Position numbers and translations under genes: made by a program
The notes under the pieces: generated by a model
What the model saw: only the letters and a program-made list of their open reading frames with translations
What the model was told of the DNA's origin: nothing
The model's database searches: none
Part shown: one piece after another, positions 47,097-55,562 of the stretch
Layout of the letters: each line of letters opens with the position of its first letter
How positions within the stretch are numbered: position 1 is the stretch's first letter
DNA from: Deltaproteobacteria bacterium
Lineage (GTDB): Bacteria; Lernaellota; Lernaellaia; JACKCT01
Direction of reading: 5' to 3'
Length of the DNA: 64,000 nucleotides
Assembly: GCA_020633895.1 (NCBI GenBank)
Contig: JACKCT010000002.1
Coordinates: forward strand, 248,001-312,000

Positions 47097-49223
47097 ATGG
47101 AAATGAAGAATTTATTTCGACGACTTTGCATTGTCATCCTAGCTGTTTTGATGACAGCCGCCGCGAACGACGCCCGCGCGGAAGCGCGCCTGGGAGTGGT
47201 CGTCAAAGGGCCGCGCGTCAATCCCGCGTACGTCGAACGCACGCAGGCGTGCCTCGCGAAGGTGCTGGACGGCAACATGGCCTATCCCGGCCGTGTGTTG
47301 GAGGAGATCGAGAAATCCGACGTCGCCTCGTTGCGAAAATTCGCGCGGAAAAACGACGTCCATACGGTCATGCTCGTCGAACTCATGCCGGGACAGGGCT
47401 ACGAGAAGACGGTGCTGGTCCAGCGCATCGGCCTGGAAGGCGGCGACGAGGCGACGTTGTCCACGCTGGTCGACGGGAAATTCGGCGACACCTGCGACTG
47501 GGCGTTTATCCTGATGGTGCGTCACATGGTCGACCACATGTCCGAAACCGCCAAGCAGGCCATGCAGATCGGCGACGGGTTGCGCGACCAAGGGCTCGTC
47601 GACGAGGCGATCGCACGCTATCAACAGGCGGCGAATATTGATCTGAACAGCGCCCGTCCTTATATGCGAATATCGGATATCTATCGCGGTCGCGGCGAGA
47701 TCCAAACGGCGATGGAATGGGCGCAAAAATCCCTCGAACTCAACCCTCGCGACCCGGATCCGTATCTGGCCGTGGGCGAGATGGCGATGCAGGCCGACCG
47801 TCGGGAGACGGCGATGGATTACTACCAACACGCCATCAGCATCGGCCTGCGCATTCCCGTTCTCTACGAAACCCTCGGCCGTTTGCAGGTCTGGTCGCGC
47901 ATGGACGCGATCGGCGCTCAGAATCTCAAGGACGCCCTCGCGCTCAATCCATACAACTACAATGTCTACCCGCCGCTCATCGACGCGCTGGAGCGCGAGG
48001 AACACTACAACGAGGCGGTCGACTATCTGCTCGAATACAACAAGACCTATCCGTCGAAAGAAGCGGAGTATCGCGTCGTCTCCCTGCTCGAACGGGCGGA
48101 GGAATACGAGCGCGCCATTCCGACGTTGACCAAGATGGTCGCCGACGAACCGGGAAAAATGGAACTGCGGGAAAAACTCGCCCACGCCCAGGAAATGTCC
48201 GGTCGCCTGGACGACGCGCTGCAAACCTACGCCGCCATCCTCCAAGCCGATCCGATGCACGTGGACGCCAACCGGGGAGCCGGGCGCATTTCCTATCGCC
48301 GCAAGCAATACGCCAACGCCATCGTCTATCTACAGACCGCGCGGGCCAACGATCCCTACGACTCCGAGGCGATTCGCCTGGAAGGCACGGCGCGGGAATT
48401 GACCGGCGACATCGACGGCGCTTTGGAGAACTACGCCGACGCTCTCATGCGCGACAAGCAGGTGCAGGCGATCAACGTCCGGCGCTTTCTCATTCTCGCC
48501 AAAAAGCACGATCGCCTGACCTACGCGATCAACCTCGTGCAAAGCGCCCTGGACTACAAACAACTGCCCGCCCGACGCACCCTGGTCATGGCGTTGGGAC
48601 AGCACTTGGTCAACGAAGGGGCGACCGACGACGCGATCATGCTTTACGAGGCGGCCTTGCCGCGCCTGGGCGATTTTGCGCCGCCGTCGCTGGCCCTGGG
48701 CGAGTTGTATTTGAAAAAAGGCGATATCCGGCAGGCGGACGAAAACTTCCGCCGCGCGATTCTGCTGACCGGCGACGCGCGATCGCCGTATTTCGCCGGA
48801 TTGAAATTCAAGGATCTGGGCCGCTACGAGGATGCGCGGTTTTACCTGCGTCTGGCGTGGGGGCGGGATGACTCGAATCCGGCCGTCATGATCGCGCTGG
48901 CCGAGACCCTTTTCTGGACCGGCGAATTCGGCGACCTGGCGTTCCTATTCGCCCAGGGGGAAAAGCTCAGCGTCACTCCCGCGCAGGAAGAAATGCTGAC
49001 GTTCATGCGCATCGTGTGGGGATGCAAGGACGGACAGGAAGCCTACGCTCGGCAGCTTTGGGGCTATTGGCAGCCTCGCCTGGAAGAGCGCGGCGGAGGC
49101 AGCCTGGACCTGTCCGATTGGGAGCCGTGGATCGCCAACAACTTCGCCGGCAATCAGCTTGCGTTCATTCAAAGTGTCGCGAAGGAATTTTCCGCCAAGG
49201 CGAGCGGCGCGCCCAAGGGGTAG
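47097..49223 (+). CDS. Exported TPR-repeat protein
   Basis: 708 residues. Signal peptide (about 1-28, FRRLCIVILAVLMTAAANDARAEA). Then a ~130-residue N-terminal domain, followed by many tetratricopeptide repeats (from about 155: GDGLRDQGLVDEAIARYQQAANIDLNSARPYMRISDIY) to about residue 620. TPR proteins act as scaffolds; a periplasmic or outer-membrane assembly role is possible. It sits 9 nt after the PP-loop gene, so the two may be co-transcribed, an odd pairing of cytoplasmic and exported proteins. Confidence 0.8.
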   Translation: MEMKNLFRRLCIVILAVLMTAAANDARAEARLGVVVKGPRVNPAYVERTQACLAKVLDGNMAYPGRVLEEIEKSDVASLRKFARKNDVHTVMLVELMPGQGYEKTVLVQRIGLEGGDEATLSTLVDGKFGDTCDWAFILMVRHMVDHMSETAKQAMQIGDGLRDQGLVDEAIARYQQAANIDLNSARPYMRISDIYRGRGEIQTAMEWAQKSLELNPRDPDPYLAVGEMAMQADRRETAMDYYQHAISIGLRIPVLYETLGRLQVWSRMDAIGAQNLKDALALNPYNYNVYPPLIDALEREEHYNEAVDYLLEYNKTYPSKEAEYRVVSLLERAEEYERAIPTLTKMVADEPGKMELREKLAHAQEMSGRLDDALQTYAAILQADPMHVDANRGAGRISYRRKQYANAIVYLQTARANDPYDSEAIRLEGTARELTGDIDGALENYADALMRDKQVQAINVRRFLILAKKHDRLTYAINLVQSALDYKQLPARRTLVMALGQHLVNEGATDDAIMLYEAALPRLGDFAPPSLALGELYLKKGDIRQADENFRRAILLTGDARSPYFAGLKFKDLGRYEDARFYLRLAWGRDDSNPAVMIALAETLFWTGEFGDLAFLFAQGEKLSVTPAQEEMLTFMRIVWGCKDGQEAYARQLWGYWQPRLEERGGGSLDLSDWEPWIANNFAGNQLAFIQSVAKEFSAKASGAPKG

Positions 49224-49229
49224 GGCGAT

Positions 49230-50372
49230 CTAGTTGGGCCGGGACGCGCGGGCTGACGACGTCTTCGCCGGTTTTTTCGCCGCACGCTCTTCGTCGCCGT
49301 CTCCCAGATAACCACCGGCCAGCCACGCCGAGATCAACGGATAGACCTCCGTCGCCGCGTCGGCGCCGATCAACGGCGTCAGGTGGCCGTACGCGCCGCG
49401 CTGGCCGTAGGGCTTGCCCAGCGCCACGAATTTTTTGACCTTCGACCCGGCCCGGTCAACCAATTCCTTGACCGTCTCCAGGCTGATGCCGTAGTCGTCC
49501 TCGCCGCCGATAGCCAGCAGGGGCGTGGTGATGTCGTCAAAGCCGACCAGCGTCTCGCCGCCTTCCGCGGGGATCGTCGTTTCGATGGACCAATGGGAAA
49601 ATTCCTTGAGCAGGGTGACGGGCACGTCTTCGTTCAGATTGGCGGCCGAGCGGGTGTAATGGCCGGGCTTGAGGTTTTCGTTGCCGGTACGTCGCTGCAG
49701 GGGGGCGATCCATTCGTAGAGCGGCGCCATCGCCTGGGCAAGCCGACGCAGATACGACCGGGCATACCGCTCCACCGTCGAACGACTCGACAGCACCGGT
49801 TTGAATTCGTCGTGCTCCAGGCGCGCCGGGGTGCAGATCGCCGTGAGCGACGCGAATTTTGCGCCCAAGTCGCGCTGCGCCGCCGAATAGCCGAGCATAC
49901 CGCCCATCGAGTGTCCCACCCAATGCACCGTCTTCGCGCCGGTGATCTCCAACACCGCGTCCACGGCTGTCGGCAGGTCGCGGGAAAGGTAGGTCTGGAG
50001 TGTCCAGTCGAAGCGGCGGCCGTCGGTGATCGGCGCCTTTTCCGAATCGCCCGCGCCGCGCAGATCCAGTAGGAAGACGTGGTGCCCTTCGCCCGCCAGA
50101 TAACGCGCGAGCGACAGCCCCTCGGCGAAATCGAAGATGTGGTGATTGCCGCCCAGGCCGTGGCACATCAGCACCGGCGCGCCCTTGCGCTTTTTCCCGT
50201 CGGCCGGACGAAATTCATGCAGCGCGATGCGCCAGCCGTCAGACGTGGCCCGGTAGTGCATCACGTCGGCGCGGCGGTCGATGGCGAACAGACGGGAAAC
50301 GACATACGCCGCCGCGGGCACGACACCCAACGCCGACACGGTAAAGACGATTATCCGAAGCCACTCCACCAC
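49230..50372 (-). CDS. Membrane-anchored alpha/beta hydrolase
   Basis: 380 residues. N-terminal membrane helix (about 5-28), then the alpha/beta-hydrolase fold: CHGLGG oxyanion motif (70-75), nucleophile Ser155 in GHSMGG, and probable Asp (GGEDDYG) and His (YGHLTP). The cap resembles lipases and PHA synthase-like hydrolases. The tail is Ala/Lys/Ser-rich. GTG start with GAGGTG upstream. Convergent with the TPR gene (6 nt apart). Substrate unknown. Confidence 0.85.
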   Translation of the reverse strand: MVEWLRIIVFTVSALGVVPAAAYVVSRLFAIDRRADVMHYRATSDGWRIALHEFRPADGKKRKGAPVLMCHGLGGNHHIFDFAEGLSLARYLAGEGHHVFLLDLRGAGDSEKAPITDGRRFDWTLQTYLSRDLPTAVDAVLEITGAKTVHWVGHSMGGMLGYSAAQRDLGAKFASLTAICTPARLEHDEFKPVLSSRSTVERYARSYLRRLAQAMAPLYEWIAPLQRRTGNENLKPGHYTRSAANLNEDVPVTLLKEFSHWSIETTIPAEGGETLVGFDDITTPLLAIGGEDDYGISLETVKELVDRAGSKVKKFVALGKPYGQRGAYGHLTPLIGADAATEVYPLISAWLAGGYLGDGDEERAAKKPAKTSSARASRPN

Positions 50373-50501
50373 CGCACCTCAAGTCGCCGCGATAAATCAT
50401 GCCGCGAAAAATGAAATCGACGGAGTTTAGCACCCCCGGATGGGCTGTCAAATCCGTCGGGAATCGAACGAAAAAAAGATGGGCCGCCGATCAATTCTCC
50501 G

Positions 50502-50530
50502 TTGACCGGCCCGGTGTGCGTTGATAATTT
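50502..50530 (+). promoter_or_regulatory. Sigma70-type promoter upstream of the TIR-like gene
   Basis: TTGACC, 17-bp spacer, TAATTT; GATAAT lies two bases earlier in the same stretch. It sits in the 230-nt divergent gap between the hydrolase and the TIR-like gene. Confidence 0.5.
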
Positions 50531-50602
50531 TCGGGAAGTTCCGCGGGACGCGAACCGTCGCACTGACGCGGAAGGTTTGACGAATCCGGGACTTGGACGA
50601 CG

Positions 50603-51367
50603 ATGAAAGTTATTTTGAGTTGGTCCGGCCAGCGGGGGCAAGCGGTTGCCCGCCTGCTCAGCGAATGGATCGGCCAGATCGTCCCCGCCATCGAGACCAT
50701 GGTCTCCGCCAAGGAAGTCATGCGCACCAACGAATGGTCCGAGGAAAACTCGGACGAATGGTGGGACGACTACGTGGGCGTCTCGTGCGCCAACTACCAC
50801 CGGGGTTTTTACGCGTGGACGCCTTACGGCGATTGGAACGACCAGGACGGCGACGACGATTTCGACGGCTTCGACGCCCTGGCGGACCTGATGGAGCGGT
50901 CGTTTGACGATGTGCCCCTGGAGGCGATCGAGGATCTGGACCGCGAGACTCTGTGGGATATTTTGGAGACGATCAGCTTCGCCGCCGGTCACGACCAGGC
51001 CGAACTCGACTCGACGAAAAAGCGCTTCGAAAAAATCTGGCCCCAGTTCTACCAGCAGTTCGTCCAGCTTCTTAAGGATTTCGACGAAGCCGAGGACGCG
51101 ATGATCGAGCAATCGCGCATGGCGCGCTACGATCTGCCCAAGCTGCTGATGGACATGGAGGAAGGCGAGACGATTCCGCTGTGGCTGGAGTTGCAACTGC
51201 CCGAGCAGTCGATCCTCAACATCCAGCAGCTCTCCGGCGCGCTCAAGAACTACTACAAGATGAAGCTGCATCAGCGCCTGGTCGAACGCTCCGAACGCAT
51301 CATCCAGAAGCGCATGGCCTCCCGCGCCGCGTTCCTCAAGCGCCGATTGCTCGGCGGAGAAGAATAA
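50603..51367 (+). CDS. Protein with a degenerate TIR-like N-terminus
   Basis: 254 residues. The start MKVILSWSGQRGQAVARLLSEWI, followed by IETMVSAKEV, resembles the first strand and helix of bacterial TIR domains (consensus FISWSGERSKAVAEALREWL). The segment after it (EWSEENSDEWWDDYVGVSCAN) is placed like the LTPEN strand, but the catalytic-Glu motif FEAGALSK is not found. Asp-rich loop at 78-90, then a helical C-terminal half rich in charged residues. Reference families are not certain; the domain call is inference. Confidence 0.6.
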   Translation: MKVILSWSGQRGQAVARLLSEWIGQIVPAIETMVSAKEVMRTNEWSEENSDEWWDDYVGVSCANYHRGFYAWTPYGDWNDQDGDDDFDGFDALADLMERSFDDVPLEAIEDLDRETLWDILETISFAAGHDQAELDSTKKRFEKIWPQFYQQFVQLLKDFDEAEDAMIEQSRMARYDLPKLLMDMEEGETIPLWLELQLPEQSILNIQQLSGALKNYYKMKLHQRLVERSERIIQKRMASRAAFLKRRLLGGEE

Positions 51368-51396
51368 CTCTCTCGATTCTCCCGAATCGCCAAGCC

Positions 51397-51430
51397 GGGA
51401 AAACGGGCGACGTCGTTCGGCGTCGCCCGT
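51397..51430 (-). terminator. Intrinsic terminator for the methyltransferase lipoprotein gene
   Basis: A perfect 10-bp stem (ACGGGCGACG/CGTCGCCCGT) with an 8-nt loop at 51403-51430. On the minus strand it is followed by TTTTCCCGG, so it mainly serves the minus-strand gene; the TIR-like gene ends just before it. Confidence 0.75.
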
Positions 51431-51448
51431 TGGCGTTGATCGGCCGTC

Positions 51449-52381
51449 CTATTTGCCGTACTTCCCGAGGCGGAAAAACGCGCACTCGCAGGTTTCCATC
51501 GCGTCCTTGCTCTTGATATCGAATCCGGCCGTCTTGAACTGTTGGCCCATCTCGTCGACAGCCTCGTCGAGCAACGGCGGGTCGATCTCGCGGAAGGTGT
51601 GCGCGGGTTTCCCGGCGATGTAGATGTTTTGGTAGACGTACACCTCGCCGTCGGGCTTGAGCGCGCGACCCACGGTTGTCAGGCATTGGCGCGCGATATT
51701 GAGCTTGTACGGTTCCTTGACCAGCGACGGCACGAAAAAGTGCGCATTGATCAAAATCCCCAGGTCGATCGAATCGGCGGGCAGCTTCACATCCTCATAC
51801 TCCGAATGCACCCACTCGATCTTCCCGGCGCTCTCCGGGAAATAGCGTTCGAGGATGGCTTTCCCCAGCTCGATGGACGGCTCGTCCGTATCCACCGCGT
51901 AGATTTTCTTGAACGGCATCTTGTGGAGCAGGAGGTAGACCTCCAACGCGCCGGTCCCCGCCCCGATGTCGGCGATGACGCTGTTTTCGTTGATCGGCAG
52001 ACGTTCGAGTTCCGGGTTGTCAAAAACGGACGACGAAAAGAACTTCGGCAGATCCTCGGCCGTCGTCACCTTCTCCTCGACCAGCTTCATGACCTCGGCT
52101 GCCGGACGACCGGCCATGCCTCCCGGGCCGGACGGGATGATGCGATTCGGGTCCGCGGTGGGCAGATCCGACGGGGTCGGCTTGGGTTTTTCGGCCTCCG
52201 GAGGTGGAGGAGGGGTTTCGTGGCCGGCCTCGGCCATGGTCGCCGGTCCGGTATCGTCGGCCGGTGCCGGAGCGCTGTCGTTCTTCGTGCATCCGGCGAA
52301 GAGAATCATCGCCGCCGCCAGCATCCCCAAAGCGATGCCGACCATCAGTCTCGTCCGCTTCGTCCCGTCTCTCCCGGCCAT
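51449..52381 (-). CDS. Lipoprotein with a SAM methyltransferase domain
   Basis: 310 residues. N-terminal helix and lipobox LFAGC (Cys31), then a Pro/Ala-rich linker (about 35-80), then a class I methyltransferase fold with motif I VIADIGAGTGALEVY (about 135-149) and AVDTDEPS. Class I methyltransferases use cytoplasmic SAM, so an exported lipoprotein form is unexpected. The ATG at 52381 has GAGGG 8-9 nt upstream; earlier in-frame ATGs exist at 52408 and 52387. Confidence 0.8.
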   Translation of the reverse strand: MAGRDGTKRTRLMVGIALGMLAAAMILFAGCTKNDSAPAPADDTGPATMAEAGHETPPPPPEAEKPKPTPSDLPTADPNRIIPSGPGGMAGRPAAEVMKLVEEKVTTAEDLPKFFSSSVFDNPELERLPINENSVIADIGAGTGALEVYLLLHKMPFKKIYAVDTDEPSIELGKAILERYFPESAGKIEWVHSEYEDVKLPADSIDLGILINAHFFVPSLVKEPYKLNIARQCLTTVGRALKPDGEVYVYQNIYIAGKPAHTFREIDPPLLDEAVDEMGQQFKTAGFDIKSKDAMETCECAFFRLGKYGK

Positions 52382-52503
52382 GGTCATGCCCTCAACAAAG
52401 AAATTCATATTTCGGCAAAATAGCACCTTCTCGGCATTCCTCAATATCGGACGTCATCGGTCGCCCGCCGGTTCCGATTCGACGATTTATGTCATCAGCC
52501 ACC

Positions 52504-52532
52504 TTGTTTTCCCGTCGGGCCCCGGTTAGAAG
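52504..52532 (+). promoter_or_regulatory. Candidate promoter for the radical SAM gene
   Basis: TTGTTT, 17-bp spacer, TAGAAG, about 35 nt before the ATG in the divergent gap. Weak match. Confidence 0.3.
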
Positions 52533-52569
52533 ATAGCGTTGCATTTTCGCGCGCTTGAGAGGGACGTCG

Positions 52570-53997
52570 ATGGCCTCGACCGCCGCCACCATGGATGCCG
52601 AGTTGATCGCCCAGGCCCAGGCCTTGGTGGATCGCATGCGTCCGAGGGAAATGGCGCGGGCGGGGATGATGTTTCCCGGCGAGGAATTCGTGCCCGTCGT
52701 GTCCTATCCGGACTTGACCATGTACCCCGAGGCCGAGCCCGACGCCCTCTTAAGTTCCGCCGAGCATCGCGCCGACAGCCCCACCGCCGCGTACGTGCAC
52801 ATTCCCTTTTGCGCCAACCGCTGCGCCTTTTGCCATTGGGTGCTCACGGCCAATGCGCCGACCGATCGCGTCGATGCTTACCTGGACGTTCTGGCCAAGG
52901 AGATGGATCTGGCGACGCGCTTTCGCGGCCAGGATCGCATCCCGGTCAACACGGCTCTCTTCGGCGGCGGCACGCCCAGCTATCTGACGCCTCGCCAACT
53001 CGAACGGGTGATGAACGACTTCGTGCGCCACTTCGATCTGTCCGCGTGCGACCAATTCAGCTTCGAGGCCGAACCGGCGTCCCTGCTGGGTGACGAAGGC
53101 GCGGCCAAGCTGCGCATCCTTAAGGACTATGGGGTGCATCGGATTAGTTTGGGCGTGCAGAGCTTCGACCCGGCGGTCCTCAAAATCATGGCCCGCCCTC
53201 ATGATCGGAACGAGGCTTTGGAGGCGATCGCGGCCATCAAGAACGCCGGGTTCGAATCCACATCCATCGACCTGATCTACGGCTACCCCGAGCAGTCGGT
53301 GCAAAGCTGGATCGAGACGATGCGCACCGCGGTCGCGTCCGGCGCCGACGCGTGGCACCTTTACCGCCTGCGCATCCGTCGTTACGGCGAAAAGCAGGGC
53401 GTCATCCTGCGCCAGTTCCACGACCGCCCCGACGCCTTTCCCGAGGTGGACCGCATCCGCCTGATGAAGGCGCTGGGTTACGTCATCTCCGAAAACTTCG
53501 GCTACAAGCAGCACTTCTCGCGCATCTTCGCGACGGACAAGCGGCATATCTCCGGCTACATGGTTGACTACGCCACGCGCATGACCGACGTGATCGGCCT
53601 GGGCCCGTCGTCCTGGTCGAACCACTACCGCACCTTCACGCAGAACCTGGGCGCGGATTTCGCGGCCTATGAGCAGAGCGTCAAGGACGGCCGTCTGCCG
53701 ATTTTCAAGGGCATCTACCGCGATGACGAGACGGAGATGCGCCGCTGCTTCATCTCACCGCTCAAGCACGACCGCGTATACAAGGCCGCCTTCAAGGCAC
53801 GCACCGGCGTGGAGGTGCTGGATCACTACGGCGCGGAGATCGAGCGCCTCGCGCCCCTGGGCCTGATCGACCAGGACGACGAATCCATCTTCATGACCGA
53901 GCGCGGCCGCTTTTTCGGCGACGAAGTCGCCATGCAGTTCTTCCAGCGCCGCTTCCTGCCCGTCCCCGACTTCGCCCACGATTTGATGCCAGCATAA
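52570..53997 (+). CDS. HemW/HemN-like radical SAM protein
   Basis: 475 residues. Radical SAM cluster C81-A-N-R-C85-A-F-C88 in YVHIPFCANRCAFCHW, followed by GGGTPSYLTPRQLERVM, EAEPASLL, RISLGVQSFD and DLIYGYPEQS, all hallmarks of the coproporphyrinogen dehydrogenase-like group; a HemN_C-like winged domain closes the protein (FISPLKHDRVYKAAF). An ~70-residue N-terminal extension and the Cys-His-Trp after the cluster (HemW has Cys-Asp-Phe) point to the HutW/ChuW-like side of the family. Could act in heme metabolism or as a heme chaperone. Confidence 0.85.
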   Translation: MASTAATMDAELIAQAQALVDRMRPREMARAGMMFPGEEFVPVVSYPDLTMYPEAEPDALLSSAEHRADSPTAAYVHIPFCANRCAFCHWVLTANAPTDRVDAYLDVLAKEMDLATRFRGQDRIPVNTALFGGGTPSYLTPRQLERVMNDFVRHFDLSACDQFSFEAEPASLLGDEGAAKLRILKDYGVHRISLGVQSFDPAVLKIMARPHDRNEALEAIAAIKNAGFESTSIDLIYGYPEQSVQSWIETMRTAVASGADAWHLYRLRIRRYGEKQGVILRQFHDRPDAFPEVDRIRLMKALGYVISENFGYKQHFSRIFATDKRHISGYMVDYATRMTDVIGLGPSSWSNHYRTFTQNLGADFAAYEQSVKDGRLPIFKGIYRDDETEMRRCFISPLKHDRVYKAAFKARTGVEVLDHYGAEIERLAPLGLIDQDDESIFMTERGRFFGDEVAMQFFQRRFLPVPDFAHDLMPA

Positions 53998-54001
53998 GTC
54001 C

Positions 54002-54052
54002 CGCCTAATTACTTCATGTGCTAAAAAACGATGGATTAGGCGTGTTATTTTC
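54002..54052. terminator. Inverted repeat between convergent genes
   Basis: CGCCTAAT (54002-54009) pairs with ATTAGGCG (54035-54042) over a 25-nt loop, followed by TGTTATTTTC. It separates the radical SAM gene from the convergent FGE-like gene. Confidence 0.4.
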
Positions 54053-54076
54053 TCACAAAATATTTAAAAAACTGTT

Positions 54077-55417
54077 TTACTTGGGCAATGTTCTGACCAA
54101 GCGAATCCCTATAAGGCCTCGAGTGTCACGGCTTGGGTTTGTGCCCCGATTTGCATTACGACAAGGTGCATGTCCACTACCAACACTTCCCCCACGACTG
54201 CTTACATAAGGAGCGTCTATAACGCCCTCAGGGTCTTCGACATCTCCAGGGTAGGAACCATAGCCGTCCCATACCCATTCTTTTACATTTCCAGTAATGT
54301 CATATAAACCCCAGGCGTTGGGCTCTTTCTGGCCAACGGGTTCTGTCGACCTACCAAACCCATTAGGCTCAATATTTGGGGTATTCCCGCAATACCATGC
54401 AATTTTTTCTAGGTTGATATCTAAAGGAGGACTGCAATTTCCTACCGATGTACTTATAGGGCCACTGTAAAACGCAGACGTCGTCCCAGCTCTTGCCGCA
54501 TACTCCCATTCTGATTCAGTCGGTAGTCGGAAACCTTCGCATTCATAAACTGATGTTACCCCGTGTAGGCTATATTTTGTCGCTTTGATTCCCCCTTTGA
54601 GTTTACTCATGCATTCCATGTAGTTTGCGCCAACATAGCTGTTATCTTGGCAGTAAGTACTCCATAAAATGTAGCATGGAGTTAATCCTTCTGCCAAGGA
54701 GAATTGATTGGCATAAGCAAGGGCGTCATACCAAGACACCATTTCGACGGGGCAATTGTCTCCGCAATCGGGCAAGACATAGGGTGGACAATGTTCGAAT
54801 TCATTTCCGTTTGGGCCAAAACAGCTAGGATTCCAACCGTCCATGATCGCTTCAAATTCAGCTTGCGTTGTTTCATAAACGCTCATTTCAAAATCATTTG
54901 TTAGCGTTACGTAATGCTGAGTTTCGTTCGAATCGCGATAAGGTTCGTCTCTAGGGCTGCCCATTGTAAAGCTGCCATTAGGGACGAGTGTGTATCCTGG
55001 TGTTGGTTGACCATTCCACGTTGTCGTAGTGGTTGTGGTGGTGACAATGGTCGTGGTCGTCGTGGTCGTCGTGGTCGTCGTGGTCGTCGTGGTCGTCGTG
55101 GTCATCGTGGTCATCGTGGTCATCGTGGTCGTTGTTGTCGTCGCAAACGTTGTCGACGTTGGGAGGAAAGTGGTTGTAGTGGTGGCGATAGTGGTTGTCG
55201 TCGTTGTCGAAGTGAAGGTCGTCGTAGTGGTCGAATTCGTCAATATTGTGGTTGTCGTAGTCGAGGTGGCTGTGGTCGTTGTTGTTGAGACTTCGTCGTC
55301 ACTGTCGGAATTGGTAGCCCTATCGTCGTCGTCCTCGCCTCCGCCACCGCACGCAATAGCGAAAAGGAAGAAAAGCAGAGATACTGTCCATAACAACAAG
55401 GTGAGACGCGATTTCAT
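54077..55417 (-). CDS. Lipoprotein with poly-Thr linker and FGE/SUMF1-like domain
   Basis: 446 residues. Lipobox FAIAC (Cys23), acidic patch, a Thr-rich linker at 45-133 with uninterrupted Thr runs, then a formylglycine-generating-enzyme-like domain (about 140-446: YTLVPNGSFTMGSPRDEP, GFRLPTESEWEYAARAGT, YDITGNVKEWVWDGYG, RGGSVGSG). The C-terminal segment has one Cys (HAPCRNANRG), not the Cys pair of catalytic FGE, so it is probably a binding or different-activity member. The gene is AT-richer than the region. ATG with GAAGGG upstream. Confidence 0.88.
   Translation of the reverse strand: MKSRLTLLLWTVSLLFFLFAIACGGGGEDDDDRATNSDSDDEVSTTTTTATSTTTTTILTNSTTTTTFTSTTTTTTIATTTTTFLPTSTTFATTTTTTMTTMTTMTTTTTTTTTTTTTTTTTTIVTTTTTTTTWNGQPTPGYTLVPNGSFTMGSPRDEPYRDSNETQHYVTLTNDFEMSVYETTQAEFEAIMDGWNPSCFGPNGNEFEHCPPYVLPDCGDNCPVEMVSWYDALAYANQFSLAEGLTPCYILWSTYCQDNSYVGANYMECMSKLKGGIKATKYSLHGVTSVYECEGFRLPTESEWEYAARAGTTSAFYSGPISTSVGNCSPPLDINLEKIAWYCGNTPNIEPNGFGRSTEPVGQKEPNAWGLYDITGNVKEWVWDGYGSYPGDVEDPEGVIDAPYVSSRGGSVGSGHAPCRNANRGTNPSRDTRGLIGIRLVRTLPK
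55049..55131. repeat. 9-bp tandem repeat in the Thr-linker coding region
   Basis: About nine units of a TCGTCGTGG-type 9-mer (minus strand CCACGACGA), some with CAT for CGT that give Met codons. It encodes the most regular part of the Thr linker, and is a plausible slippage site for length variation. Confidence 0.8.
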
Positions 55418-55562
55418 TTGCAAACACCCTTCCGCAGTGCCGTTTCTAAGCATTGCGACGAACGAAAAATAATTCGAGAAAGTGAGGACGTCATTTAGTA
55501 TAAGAGAAATATCGAACCCTGGGCAATAGGTTTTCCTTCGGCTGATTGTTGCGCGAGTTAGT

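Noticed and set aside
55021-55280. CRISPR-like repetitive DNA
   Set aside because: Units are 9 bp and contiguous, with no spacers; it is a coding low-complexity repeat.
55029-55472. Val-rich plus-strand frame over the Thr linker
   Set aside because: Antisense reading of the ACC/ACG repeat; the minus-strand lipoprotein explains it.
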